The notes below the pieces were generated by a model. The model was not told the origin of the DNA and made no database searches. It worked only from the letters and a program-made list of their open reading frames with translations. Source: Streptomyces platensis (GTDB lineage Bacteria; Actinomycetota; Actinomycetes; Streptomycetales; Streptomycetaceae). Taken from it: a stretch of DNA of 64,000 nt. The number at the start of each line of letters is the position of its first letter. The stretch's first letter is position 1. The DNA lies in contig NZ_CP023691.1 of NCBI RefSeq assembly GCF_008704855.1, forward strand, positions 4,526,001-4,590,000, given 5' to 3'. This document shows positions 17,189 to 25,480 of the stretch, piece by piece. The translations under genes and the position numbers were made by a program.

Positions 17189-18478
17189 TCAGCCGATCCG
17201 GCGATCTCGGCCCGCGCCCAGGCCCAGCAGAGCGAGGCCGCCGCAGACGGCGAGGAGGAGGGCGAGGGGGATGGTCCAGCCGTTGGTGGCCTGGTGGACG
17301 GCGCCGAGGGCCAGGGGGCCGGCGGCGGCCAGGAGGTAGCCGCCGGTCTGGGCCATGCCGGAGAGGCGGGCGGCGGTGTGGGCGTCGCCCGAGCGCAGGA
17401 CCATCATCGTCAGGGCCAGGCCCAGCGCGCCGCCCTGCCCGATGCCGAGGAGCGCGGCCCACAGCCACGCCCCGGCCACCGGTGCCACCAGCAGACCCGT
17501 GACGCCGCAGGCCATCAGCGCGGACACCGCCACCCCCAGCAGCCGCTGCTGCCGCATCCGCCCCGCCAGCATCGGCACCACGAACGAACCGACCATCTGC
17601 ACCAGCGTGCTGAAGGCGAAGACCAGGCCCGCCTCGCCCTTGCCCATGCCGTGATCGGTGAAGATCGTCGGCATCCAGGCGATGCTCACATACGCGATCA
17701 GCGACTGCGAGCCCATGAACAGCGTGACCTGCCAGGCCAGCGGCGAGCGGCTCAGCCGCGGCCCGTCCCCGGCGAGGGGCGCGGGGGTGGCCGCGGCCGC
17801 GCCATGGCGGGTGCCGCGCCGGGTCATCAGCGTCTGCGGGATCCAGACGACCGCGGCGACGGCGGCCAGCAGCGCCCAGGAGACCAGTGCGCCCTGCCAG
17901 CTGCCGAGCGCGTTCTCCATCGGCACCGCGGAGGCGGCGGAGACGGTCGCTCCCAGGATCATCGCGGTCGAGTACAGCGCGGTCATACCCGCGGCCCGCT
18001 CCGGGAAGTCCCGCTTGATCAGGCCCGGCATCAGCACATTCAGCAGGGCTATGGAGCCGCCGACCACCGCACACCCGGCGAACAGCGCGACCACCGGCGG
18101 AGCGATCCGCAGCACGATGCCGCCGCACAGCGCCACCAGCGCCCCGCAGAGCGCCGTCTCGGTCCCCCAGCGCCGTGCCAGTTTCGGCGCGACGATCGAG
18201 CCGAGGCCCATGAAGATCAGCGGGATGGTCGTCACCAGGCTGCTGGCGGTCGCGGTCAGCCGGTAGTGCGCGCCGATCTCGCCGAGCAGCGGTGAGACCC
18301 CGGCCAGCGCCGTGCGCATATTGAGCGCGGCCAGCACGATCCCGGCCATGACCAGCACCGGATGGGCCCGCAGCCGGCGCCGGGCCGTGGCGACCGGCGG
18401 TGCCGGGACCAGATCCTCCTCGGCGTCGATCAAGGGTGCTTCGGACCTGGGCCCTGCCATACGCGCATACCTCGTCAT
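17189..18478 (-). CDS. MFS transporter, CynX/NimT family
   Basis: 429 residues with 12 predicted membrane helices. The segment LAALNMRTALAGVSPLLGEI is the typical first helix of the CynX/NimT (cyanate/nitroimidazole permease-like) family. It lies downstream of a FadR-type regulator on the same strand (123 bp apart), so the regulator probably controls it and the substrate may be an organic acid. Met7 (18460) has a GAGG about 9 nt upstream and is a better start than the first ATG. The gap holds a homopurine tract on the plus strand. Confidence 0.87.
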   Translation of the reverse strand: MTRYARMAGPRSEAPLIDAEEDLVPAPPVATARRRLRAHPVLVMAGIVLAALNMRTALAGVSPLLGEIGAHYRLTATASSLVTTIPLIFMGLGSIVAPKLARRWGTETALCGALVALCGGIVLRIAPPVVALFAGCAVVGGSIALLNVLMPGLIKRDFPERAAGMTALYSTAMILGATVSAASAVPMENALGSWQGALVSWALLAAVAAVVWIPQTLMTRRGTRHGAAAATPAPLAGDGPRLSRSPLAWQVTLFMGSQSLIAYVSIAWMPTIFTDHGMGKGEAGLVFAFSTLVQMVGSFVVPMLAGRMRQQRLLGVAVSALMACGVTGLLVAPVAGAWLWAALLGIGQGGALGLALTMMVLRSGDAHTAARLSGMAQTGGYLLAAAGPLALGAVHQATNGWTIPLALLLAVCGGLALLGLGAGRDRRIG

Positions 18479-18502
18479 GTGTCGGGATCCGGACGGTGGA
18501 TC

Positions 18503-18536
18503 GGAAGAAGGAAGAAGGAAGGAGAAAGAAGGAAAG
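18503..18536. repeat. Homopurine/homopyrimidine tract
   Basis: 34 consecutive purines on the plus strand built from GGAAGAAG-like units, followed after one T by further purine blocks to about 18590. It lies between the FadR-type gene and its MFS partner, so their joint transcript would contain a long pyrimidine run. It stands out in a genome this GC-rich. Confidence 0.8.
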
Positions 18537-18601
18537 TGAAAGAAGGGGCGTTGGGAGAGGGAGGAAAGGGCCGGGGCTGAAGAGAGGGAAGGGCGACGGC
18601 C

Positions 18602-19318
18602 TCAGTGGTCGGCCAGCAGGGCCTCCACGGCCCGCTTCGGCTTGTCCAGCAGGGCGCGGGTCGCGCGCTCCGCCGCTTCCGGGTCGCCGGCCGCGATGGC
18701 GTCCAGGACAGCGCGGTGATCGCCGTGCACGATCCTCGGCATCGCCTGGTCGTCGAGCGCGCTGACCAGGGCTTCCCGTACCGAGCTGCTGAACCAGCCG
18801 TACGTCGCCGTCAGCGCGGTGTTGTGCGCGGCTTCGACGACGGCCTTGTGGAAGGCGACGTCATGATCGGCGTAGAGCTCCAGATCGCCCGAGTCGGGCA
18901 CTCCCTCCGCGTCCGCCAGGTCGGCCACGGCGTCCAGCGCGGCCCGCATCCGGTCCAGGTCCTCGGGCCGGTGGCGCAGCGCGGCCAGCCGGGCGGCCTC
19001 CGCCTCCAGCGCGATCCGCAGCTCCAGTACGTCGCGGATCCCGGCCCGCTGGATGCCGCGCATGATGTCGCCCGGGTCCGTGGTGGAGACGACGAAGGTG
19101 CCCTCGCCCTGACGTGAGCGCAGCATCCCGGCGTGGACGAGGACCCGTACCGCCTCGCGCACGGTGTTCCGGCCGACCTGGAGCTGCTCGGCGAGCGCGT
19201 GCTCGGTGGGGATCCGGGCCCCCACCTTCCACTCACCGGCCGTCAGCTGGGACCGCAGGGCGTCGACGACGGTGTCCACCAGGGACTGCCGTCCTGCTGC
19301 CTGAAGTGCCATTTCCAT
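18602..19318 (-). CDS. FadR-subfamily GntR transcriptional regulator
   Basis: 238 residues. The N-terminal GntR winged helix (about 12-78; PTEHALAEQLQVGRNTVREAVRVLV) is followed by an all-helical FCD domain with the metal-binding His pattern (DHDVAFHKAVV and HGDHRAVLDAI). FCD regulators sense carboxylic acids. It is upstream of the MFS gene, which is the likely target. Candidate operators lie in the spacer beyond 19319, which holds an inverted repeat (see 19451-19475). Confidence 0.88.
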   Translation of the reverse strand: MEMALQAAGRQSLVDTVVDALRSQLTAGEWKVGARIPTEHALAEQLQVGRNTVREAVRVLVHAGMLRSRQGEGTFVVSTTDPGDIMRGIQRAGIRDVLELRIALEAEAARLAALRHRPEDLDRMRAALDAVADLADAEGVPDSGDLELYADHDVAFHKAVVEAAHNTALTATYGWFSSSVREALVSALDDQAMPRIVHGDHRAVLDAIAAGDPEAAERATRALLDKPKRAVEALLADH

Positions 19319-19331
19319 CCCGTCCGCGCCG

Positions 19332-19432
19332 ATGAACCAGTAGGTGCCGTAGGGCCAGGAGGGCCAGTCGGGCCCCTAGGACCCGTAGGCCCCCTGGGAC
19401 CCCTAAGGCTTCTAGGACCCTGACCGGTAGGT
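19332..19432. repeat. Degenerate short-period repeat rich in TAGG/CCTA
   Basis: The spacer upstream of the FadR-type gene contains many near-copies of a 9-nt unit, such as CCCCTAGGA, CCCGTAGGC and CCCCTAAGG. Translated in one plus-strand frame they give a GPVGPLGP pattern, but no start, ribosome site or codon bias supports a gene. Confidence 0.55.
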
Positions 19433-19450
19433 CCGGCCCCCGCCCCGGGC

Positions 19451-19475
19451 CAGTTGCCCAGTCATCCTACAACTG
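19451..19475. promoter_or_regulatory. Inverted repeat in FadR-lysA spacer
   Basis: CAGTTG and CAACTG arms separated by 13 bp. It lies between the 3' end of lysA (19604) and the start of the FadR-type gene (19318), at the place where a promoter/operator of the regulator is expected. It differs from the short TNGTNNNACNA operators known for many GntR proteins, so the assignment is weak. Confidence 0.3.
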
Positions 19476-19603
19476 ATCGATTCATCGTACACGGATGCGG
19501 TCACGGATACGGCCACGGCCACGGGCAGGGGCGGCCCGGGCTCGCCCCTGCCCCCTGTCCCCGGCACTCTCACCCCACCCGCAACCCAACCCTCACCCCA
19601 CCC

Positions 19604-21007
19604 TCACACCCCGATATCCCGCTCCTGGATGTCCGCCAGGGATTCGCGCCGTACGAGAAGGCGGGCATGGCCTCCCGTGACGGCGATGACCGGTGGGCGG
19701 CCGACGAGGTTGTAGCCGGAGGCCATCGAGAGGTGGTACGCGCCGGCGACGGGGACGGCCAGCAGGTCGCCGGGGCGGATGTCGCCGGGGAGTGGGGCAT
19801 CGGGGGCGAGGACATCGCCGGCCTCGCAGTGCCGCCCGACGACGGTCACGGGTTCCGGCGCGGCCGCCGAGGCGCGGCCGACCAGCCGTGGCGCGTAGCG
19901 CACCCCGTACAGCGCGGGCCGCGGGTTGTCGCTCATCCCGCCGTCCACCGCTACGAAGGTGCGGGCGCCGGTCCGTTTGACGGACAGCACCCGGTAGAGG
20001 ACGACCCCGGCCGGGCCCGCGATGGCGCGGCCCGGTTCGACGGCGAGCCGGGGTACCGGCAGCCCGGCCGCCGCGCAGCCGCGGGCGAGTTCGGCGCGGA
20101 TCCTGGCGCCGAGGGCGCCGGGGTCGAGTGCGGGCTCGCCGGGGCGGTAGGCGACGCCATGGCCGCCGCCGAGGTCCAGTTCGGGCAGCGTCCTGCCGTG
20201 GTGCTCCCGGATGCGGGCCAGCAGGCCGATCAGCCGTCGTACCGCCGACAGATAGGGCTTGACGGTGGTGATCTGCGAGCCCAAGTGGCAGTGCAGGCCC
20301 GTCAGTTCGAGGCGTGGCTGGCTGAGCACCCGGGCGATGGCGTGCTGTGCGGAGCCGTCGGCGATCGACAGGCCGAACTTCTGGTCGTCGGTCCCGGTGC
20401 GGATCTTGGCGTGGCCGCCGGCCGCGATCCCGGGCACGACCCGGATCAGTACCTTCTGACGGCTGCCCGCCGGGACCGCGGCGGCCAGCCGGGCGATCTC
20501 CGAGGTGCTGTCGATGACGATCCGGCCGACGCCCAGCCGCAGGGCGGCCCGCAGGTCGGCCGGGCTCTTGGCGTTGCCGTGCAGCACGATCCGCTCGGGC
20601 GGAAAGCCGGTGGTGACGGCCAGTTCCAGCTCGCCGGCGGAGCAGACGTCCAGCCCCAGGCCCTCCTCCTGCACCCAGTGCACCATCGCGCGGCACAGGA
20701 AGGCCTTGGCCGCGTAGTAGACCTCGGCGTCGGGGAAGGCCCGTAGGTAGGCGCGGCAGCGGTCGCGTACTTCGTCCTCGTCCAGGACGTAGGCGGGGGT
20801 GCCGAAGCGGTCGGCCAGTTCGGTGAGCGGGACACCGCCGACGGCGAGGTCGTCATGGCCGACCCGTGCGGTGGACGCGGGCCAGATGGAGCGCGGCTCG
20901 CTGCCGGACGGGGGCCGGGCGGCGGTGCGGGGCGGGGGCGCTACGGCGGTGGCCGGCGGCGGAGGGCCGGCCTCGTGGCCGGTCGGCGGCAGGGTGCTGT
21001 GACTCAT
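19604..21007 (-). CDS. lysA: Diaminopimelate decarboxylase-like enzyme (LysA paralogue)
   Basis: 467 residues, fold-type III PLP decarboxylase. After a Pro-rich 45-residue N-terminus comes the PLP lysine in YYAAKAFLC (Lys101), then HCHLGSQ, the Gly-rich GGGHG phosphate loop, EPGRAI and the substrate-binding CEAGDVL with the catalytic Cys. LysA converts meso-diaminopimelate to lysine with loss of CO2. The Streptomyces housekeeping copy usually sits with argS/hom/thr genes; this one is paired with a SAV_915-family gene, so it may be a second copy or act on a related D-amino acid. The ATG at 21007 has GGAGG upstream. Confidence 0.85.
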   Translation of the reverse strand: MSHSTLPPTGHEAGPPPPATAVAPPPRTAARPPSGSEPRSIWPASTARVGHDDLAVGGVPLTELADRFGTPAYVLDEDEVRDRCRAYLRAFPDAEVYYAAKAFLCRAMVHWVQEEGLGLDVCSAGELELAVTTGFPPERIVLHGNAKSPADLRAALRLGVGRIVIDSTSEIARLAAAVPAGSRQKVLIRVVPGIAAGGHAKIRTGTDDQKFGLSIADGSAQHAIARVLSQPRLELTGLHCHLGSQITTVKPYLSAVRRLIGLLARIREHHGRTLPELDLGGGHGVAYRPGEPALDPGALGARIRAELARGCAAAGLPVPRLAVEPGRAIAGPAGVVLYRVLSVKRTGARTFVAVDGGMSDNPRPALYGVRYAPRLVGRASAAAPEPVTVVGRHCEAGDVLAPDAPLPGDIRPGDLLAVPVAGAYHLSMASGYNLVGRPPVIAVTGGHARLLVRRESLADIQERDIGV

Positions 21008-21023
21008 CGCGGTCACCCCTCCC

Positions 21024-21338
21024 TCAGGCGGCCCGTAGGTGACGGCCACGGGGTACCTCGGGGACGTATCGGGGATCGACCGTCAGGGCCGTAGCACCTA
21101 CGGGTTCGGCCAGTGCCCTTAGCGCGGGCTCGGAGAGCCTGACCCAGGGCTGGCCGCCGCCGAGGGCCGCGGCCAGCCGCTGGGGAGAGGTGAAGGCGAC
21201 GGCGGTACGGCCGCCGAGCGGAGTGCGGAACAGGCGGGCCGTGCAGCCCGCGGGGCCCGACCGGACGGGGACGAACAGCGGTCCGGCCGGGACGCGATCG
21301 GCAGGCTCGGGATCTTCCGCGTACAGATGGTGGGACAC
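21024..21338 (-). CDS. SAV_915-family protein
   Basis: 104 residues, no membrane segment. The blocks LFVPVRSGPAGCTARLFRTP and VAFTSPQRL match a small actinobacterial family of unknown function often found near lysA or regulators. It is 16 bp upstream of the lysA paralogue on the same strand and is very likely cotranscribed. Confidence 0.72.
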   Translation of the reverse strand: MSHHLYAEDPEPADRVPAGPLFVPVRSGPAGCTARLFRTPLGGRTAVAFTSPQRLAAALGGGQPWVRLSEPALRALAEPVGATALTVDPRYVPEVPRGRHLRAA

Positions 21339-21674
21339 GGCGTTGCTCCTCGGACGGAACTCGGCCCCGGACCGGTGGGAAACGCGTACGCCGGGGCTCG
21401 GCTCTGACGCTATGCCCGGTGAATGGGACGCTCCGCCGGTCGCTGACGCGTCATTGACGGGTTGCGGCCGCTACTTGACGCGATGCTGCCGCCCGGTGGC
21501 CGATTGTGCGGCGGCGGTGACTCCGGGCATCCGGTCACCGGCCACCCCACCGCCCCCCACCGGCATCCGGCCTCCGCTGCCCGGCACGGGCCGGGCCGGC
21601 ACGGGCCGGGACCGCTGTCCGCCCGCCCGGTGGCCCCGTCCGCCACCCGGTCCATCGTCCGTGGACCGCCGCGC
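21339..21674. other. Divergent gene-free spacer
   Basis: No ORF with coding character is seen. It holds the palindrome TGACGCGTCA (21444-21453) with nearby TTGACG-like words, probably part of the promoter region of the SAV_915-lysA unit. Confidence 0.5.
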
Positions 21675-21715
21675 TTGACCTTGACACTGTGGAAAGCACT
21701 CCACTGGAAGGCGTC
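21675..21715 (+). promoter_or_regulatory. Candidate MerR-type promoter/operator
   Basis: Overlapping TTGACC (21675-21680) and TTGACA (21681-21686) are followed by CTGTGGAAAGCACTCCACTG up to the ribosome site GGAAGG (21706-21711). TTGACCTTGACACTGTG words are characteristic of autoregulated MerR promoters, where the protein binds the long spacer. No good -10 is visible. Confidence 0.4.
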
Positions 21716-22657
21716 ATGTTCACCATCGGAGACTTCGCCCAGTACGGCCGTGTGTCGGCCCGCATGCTGCGTCACTACGACGCGATCGGGCTGCTGCGCC
21801 CGGCCCGTACCGACCCCGTCAGCGGCTACCGCTTCTACGAGGCGGCCCAGCTCGCCCGGCTCAACCGCATCATCGCGCTCAAGGACCTCGGATTCAGCCT
21901 CCAGCAGATGGGGGCGATCCTGGCCGAGGAGGTGAGCGTGCCGGAGCTGCGCGGCATGCTGCGGCTGCGGCGGGCGGAGCTGGAGGCGGCGCGGACGGCG
22001 GCGGAGGCGCGGCTGGCGCAGGTCGAGGCGAGGCTCCGGACGATCGAGAGTGAGGGACGCATGTCTGCCGACGATGTGGTGGTCAAGCGCACCGGAACGG
22101 TACTGCTCGCGGAGCTGAGCGGGACCGCCGCCGGTTACGGGCCGGAGGACATCGGCCCGGTGATCACGCCGCTCTACGCCGAGCTGTGCCGGCTGCTGGA
22201 GACCGCGGGGGTGACGCCGGCGGGGCCGGGGCTGGCGTACTACGAGGACGTACCGGAGCCGAACGGCGGGAGCGGACGCCCGGCCGAGGGGAGCGAGGGA
22301 AAGGACGCCATCGTCGTGCACGCGGGGATGGTGATCACCGAGGAGGCGCTGGCGAAGGCGGCGACGGCCGGCGCTGCCTCCGGCCGCCCGGCCGCCGATA
22401 CCTCCGGCCGCCCCGGGACCCCCACCGCCACCGGCCTCGGCTTCGACGTCGTCACCCTCCCCGGCCTGGACAGCGCCGCCACGGTGGTGCACCGCGGCCC
22501 GATGAGCCGGATTCTGCCGACCGCCCAGAATCTTGCGCACTGGATCGACGCCAACGGCTATCGCTCCGCCGGATACGCCCGCGAGCTGTATCTGGAGTGC
22601 CCGCCGGACCAGGAGAAGTGGGTCACCGAAATCCAGGAGCCGGTGGTCAGGGCCTGA
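21716..22657 (+). CDS. MerR-family regulator with GyrI-like effector domain
   Basis: 313 residues. The MerR helix-turn-helix is at about 1-70 (FTIGDFAQYGRVSARMLRHY), followed by a coiled-coil dimerisation helix rich in Ala/Arg/Glu (about 75-115). A GyrI/BmrR-type effector-binding domain (about 118-310) follows, interrupted by a low-complexity insertion near residue 215-235. Such proteins bind cationic or aromatic drugs and activate efflux or resistance genes. The ATG at 21716 begins the conserved HTH; a GTG 27 bp earlier is in frame. It overlaps the LysR gene tail to tail by 11 bp. Confidence 0.85.
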   Translation: MFTIGDFAQYGRVSARMLRHYDAIGLLRPARTDPVSGYRFYEAAQLARLNRIIALKDLGFSLQQMGAILAEEVSVPELRGMLRLRRAELEAARTAAEARLAQVEARLRTIESEGRMSADDVVVKRTGTVLLAELSGTAAGYGPEDIGPVITPLYAELCRLLETAGVTPAGPGLAYYEDVPEPNGGSGRPAEGSEGKDAIVVHAGMVITEEALAKAATAGAASGRPAADTSGRPGTPTATGLGFDVVTLPGLDSAATVVHRGPMSRILPTAQNLAHWIDANGYRSAGYARELYLECPPDQEKWVTEIQEPVVRA

Positions 22658-23568
22658 GGCGTCCGGCCGCCGCCGCCCCGCCCAGACCGGCCGTGACCGT
22701 CTCCGCGAAGGCCACCGCCGCCGGGCTCAGCGCCGCCCACCGGCGGACCGCCCAGCCGGTCGCCAGCGGGGGCAGGCCGGCGATCGGGATCAGCCGCAGG
22801 GCAGGCCGGGCGGTGGCCTGAAGGCCGGGCAGCTGCGGTACGACCGCGTGGCCGACGCCGAGTTCGGCCAGCAGCAGGGCGGTGTCCCAGTCGGCGACGC
22901 TGGTGGTGCTCGGCGGCGGCACGGGGCCGGTGTCCTGGTGGCCGAGGTGGCCGTCGAGGCGCATCCGGGAGGTGGAGTTCTCCGGCAGCCTTATGTGCCG
23001 GATGCCGGCCAGCTCGCCGGGCTCGATGCACTCCCGGTCGGCCAGCGGGTCGTCGGCGGGTACGGCGAGCACCCACGGCAGGCGGACCACCGGATGCTGC
23101 TCGATACCGCGTACCGGTGGGCCGATGGTGATCCAGGCCAGTTCGGAGCTGCCGTCCGCGACCGCCTCGAAGCAGCGGCGGCTGGAACTCTCGGTCTGGA
23201 ACTCCAGGTTGACGTGCGGATGGCGGGCGCGGAAGGCGACCACCGCACCGGCCATGAAGTGCCGCACGGTCGTGGCGCCGGTGGTCACCCGGACCGTGCC
23301 GCCGTCGCCCGCGCGCAGATCGGCCAGCCGCCGCAGCGCCAGATCCAGTCCGCTGAGGCCGTCGGCGGCCGCGCGGTGCAGGATCCGGCCCGCCTGGGTC
23401 GGCGCCACACCGCGTGGCCGGCGTTCCAACAGGCCGATGCCCGCCGCCCGTTCGACGCGCTTGATGCGCTGGCTGACGGCCGACTGGGTGCAGCCGAGAT
23501 CGCGGGCGACGGCGCTGAGATTGCCCGACGCACACGGCCACGAAAGCGCGCAGGTCATCGAGGGTCAC
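22647..23568 (-). pseudogene. LysR-family regulator with a frameshift in the first helix
   Basis: The GTG at 23568 starts VTLDDLRAFVAVC, the normal beginning of a LysR winged helix, but the continuation SGNLSAVARDLGCTQSAVSQ lies in another frame. The two join if 2 nt are missing (or 1 is extra) around 23529-23530. The rest is a full LysR protein: HTH, hinge and substrate-binding domain to residue about 305, with intact composition. A shorter ORF can start at the ATG at 23558, replacing the first residues by MTCALSWPCA, which would damage the first recognition-domain helix. Either a recent inactivation or a sequencing error. Confidence 0.7.
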
Positions 23569-23734
23569 CGGCCCACGGTAGCGCCAACCCAAGCCATTGC
23601 TAAGGGATGTGAAAGGAGATCAGAGGATTGACTTGGGTGTGAGGGCGCGGCGAAGATCGCCGCAGGGCCCAGGGCGGCAACCCGGAACCGCGTACGGCCG
23701 TACGGTTCCGGGTGCCGACCCGTATGCCCGGCGT

Positions 23735-25297
23735 CTACTCCGCCCGGCTCCGAGCCGCCCCTGACCCGGCTCCGAGCCGTCCCCCGAGCCGGCCCCGATC
23801 CGTACCCCGGACCCGGCTCCGCCGCCCGTCCGCCTCCGGCCGGTGACCCCGGACGACGGCCAGCACCAGCACTCCGCCGGCCGACGCCACCGCCCCCGAG
23901 ATCAGCAGGACGTCGGTCAGTCCGGCGACATGGGCGGCGGCCACGGCCGTACGGGAGGCCCCGGGCCGGAGACCGTGCAGCGCGTCGGCGAAGACGGTGC
24001 CGAGGGCCGCGATGCCCAGGGCGTAGCCCAGCTGCCGGAAGGTGTTCACGGCACCGCTCGCCATCCCCGCCCGCTGCGGGGGCGCCGCGCCGAGCGCCGC
24101 CGAGACCAGGACCGGCATCGCCGCCCCGATGCCCAGCCCGCTCACCGCGAGGCCGGGGACGAGCGCCGCCCAGCCGGCCCCGTCGTCCAGCAGGGCGTAC
24201 TCCAGCAGTGCCCCGGCGCCCACCAGCAACAGGCCGACACCGAGCGGGAGTTGGGGTGCCACCCGCTGTAGTGGACGGCCGCCCAGCGCACCCACCAGCA
24301 GGGACATCAGCGCCATCGGCGTCACCGCCAGTCCCGCCTGCACGGGGCTCAGGCCGAGGATGTTCTGCACCCACAGCCCCACGAAGGTGAGATACGGAAA
24401 CGCCGCGGCCTGAAGCAGCAGCGCCGCCGCCATCAGCGCCGCGAACGACGGGCGGCGCAGCAGCCCCAGGTCCAGCAGCGGCCGCTGCACCCGCCGTTCG
24501 ATGACGAGGAACACCAGCAGGGCGAGCGCCGCGCCGCCGAGTGCGGCGAGCGTCCCGGACTCCGTCCAGCCCTCCTCGCCGCCGCGGATCAGCCCGTACG
24601 TCAGCGCGCCCGCGCAGGCCGTGAAGGACGCGGCGCCCGGCCAGTCGATCCGGGCGGCGGGGTCGCCGTGCGACTCGGGCACCCGGCGTACCGTGATCCA
24701 CACCGCGACGGCGGTCAGCGGCAGATTGACCAGGAAGATGGCCCGCCAGTCCACATACTCGGTGAGCAGGCCGCCCAGTACGGGGCCGATCGCGGCCGCG
24801 GCGCCGCTGGTGCCGCCCCAGACGCCGAACGCCACGCCCCGGTCCCGGCCCTGGTAAGCGGCCATCAGCAGCGGGGTGTTGGTGGCGAACATCGCCGCCG
24901 CGCCCACCCCCTGCACGGCGCGGGCCGCGACCAGCACGCCCGCGTCCGGGGCCAGCCCGCAGACCAGCGAGGCGAGCGCGAACAGCGTCAGCCCGGCGAC
25001 ATACAGCCGCCGCCGCCCGTAGCGGTCCGCGGCCGAGCCCGCCAGCATCAGCAGCGCGGCCAGCGCCAGCGCATAGATGTCCATCACCCACTGGAGCGAG
25101 GTGAAGGTGGCGCCCAGGCCGTCGGCTATCCGGGGCAGCGCGGTGTTCACGATCGTCACATCGACCAGCAGCAGGAAGTTGCCGAGGGTGATGGCGGCCA
25201 GCGGCCACCACTTCCCGGCCGGTCCCCCGCCCGGCTCCCCGCCCGCGTCCGGCGCCCGGCCGCTCGCCGCGGTCCCCCTCTCGGGCGTGCTCCGCAT
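23735..25297 (-). CDS. MFS transporter, DHA2 (EmrB/QacA) family
   Basis: 520 residues with 14 predicted membrane helices. Helix 1 has the DHA2 start LLLVDVTIVNTALPRI, and motif A follows in ADRYGRRRLYV; motif C is at about GVWGGTSGAAAAIGPVLGG. DHA2 pumps export drugs and dyes by proton antiport. The ATG at 25297 follows GGAGGAAAG; the open frame upstream is not coding. The C-terminus is an Arg-rich tail of about 40 residues. It is divergent from an Lrp/AsnC regulator that may control it. Confidence 0.9.
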   Translation of the reverse strand: MRSTPERGTAASGRAPDAGGEPGGGPAGKWWPLAAITLGNFLLLVDVTIVNTALPRIADGLGATFTSLQWVMDIYALALAALLMLAGSAADRYGRRRLYVAGLTLFALASLVCGLAPDAGVLVAARAVQGVGAAAMFATNTPLLMAAYQGRDRGVAFGVWGGTSGAAAAIGPVLGGLLTEYVDWRAIFLVNLPLTAVAVWITVRRVPESHGDPAARIDWPGAASFTACAGALTYGLIRGGEEGWTESGTLAALGGAALALLVFLVIERRVQRPLLDLGLLRRPSFAALMAAALLLQAAAFPYLTFVGLWVQNILGLSPVQAGLAVTPMALMSLLVGALGGRPLQRVAPQLPLGVGLLLVGAGALLEYALLDDGAGWAALVPGLAVSGLGIGAAMPVLVSAALGAAPPQRAGMASGAVNTFRQLGYALGIAALGTVFADALHGLRPGASRTAVAAAHVAGLTDVLLISGAVASAGGVLVLAVVRGHRPEADGRRSRVRGTDRGRLGGRLGAGSGAARSRAE

Positions 25298-25468
25298 GTT
25301 CTTTCCTCCGTTCGTATCGGCCGGTACCGGCGCGCCCGGTGCCGCCCGAAGGTCCGGCCCGGCCCGCCGGTTCGCCGGCCGGTGTCCCGTATTGCCGACG
25401 CCACGGTGCGGGCGGCGCCGTCCGCGCTCCCAGCCACCGCACGCCCGGCGGCGCAATCCGACACGGGT

Positions 25469-25474
25469 TAGCCT
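25469..25474 (+). promoter_or_regulatory. Candidate -10 element for a leaderless start
   Basis: TAGCCT followed by 6 nt and the GTG at 25481, with no ribosome site. Confidence 0.4.
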
Positions 25475-25480
25475 CGAACG

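Noticed and set aside
19332..19432. Collagen-like coding sequence in the FadR upstream spacer
   Set aside because: The GPVGPLGP pattern arises from short DNA repeats; no start, ribosome site or codon bias supports translation.
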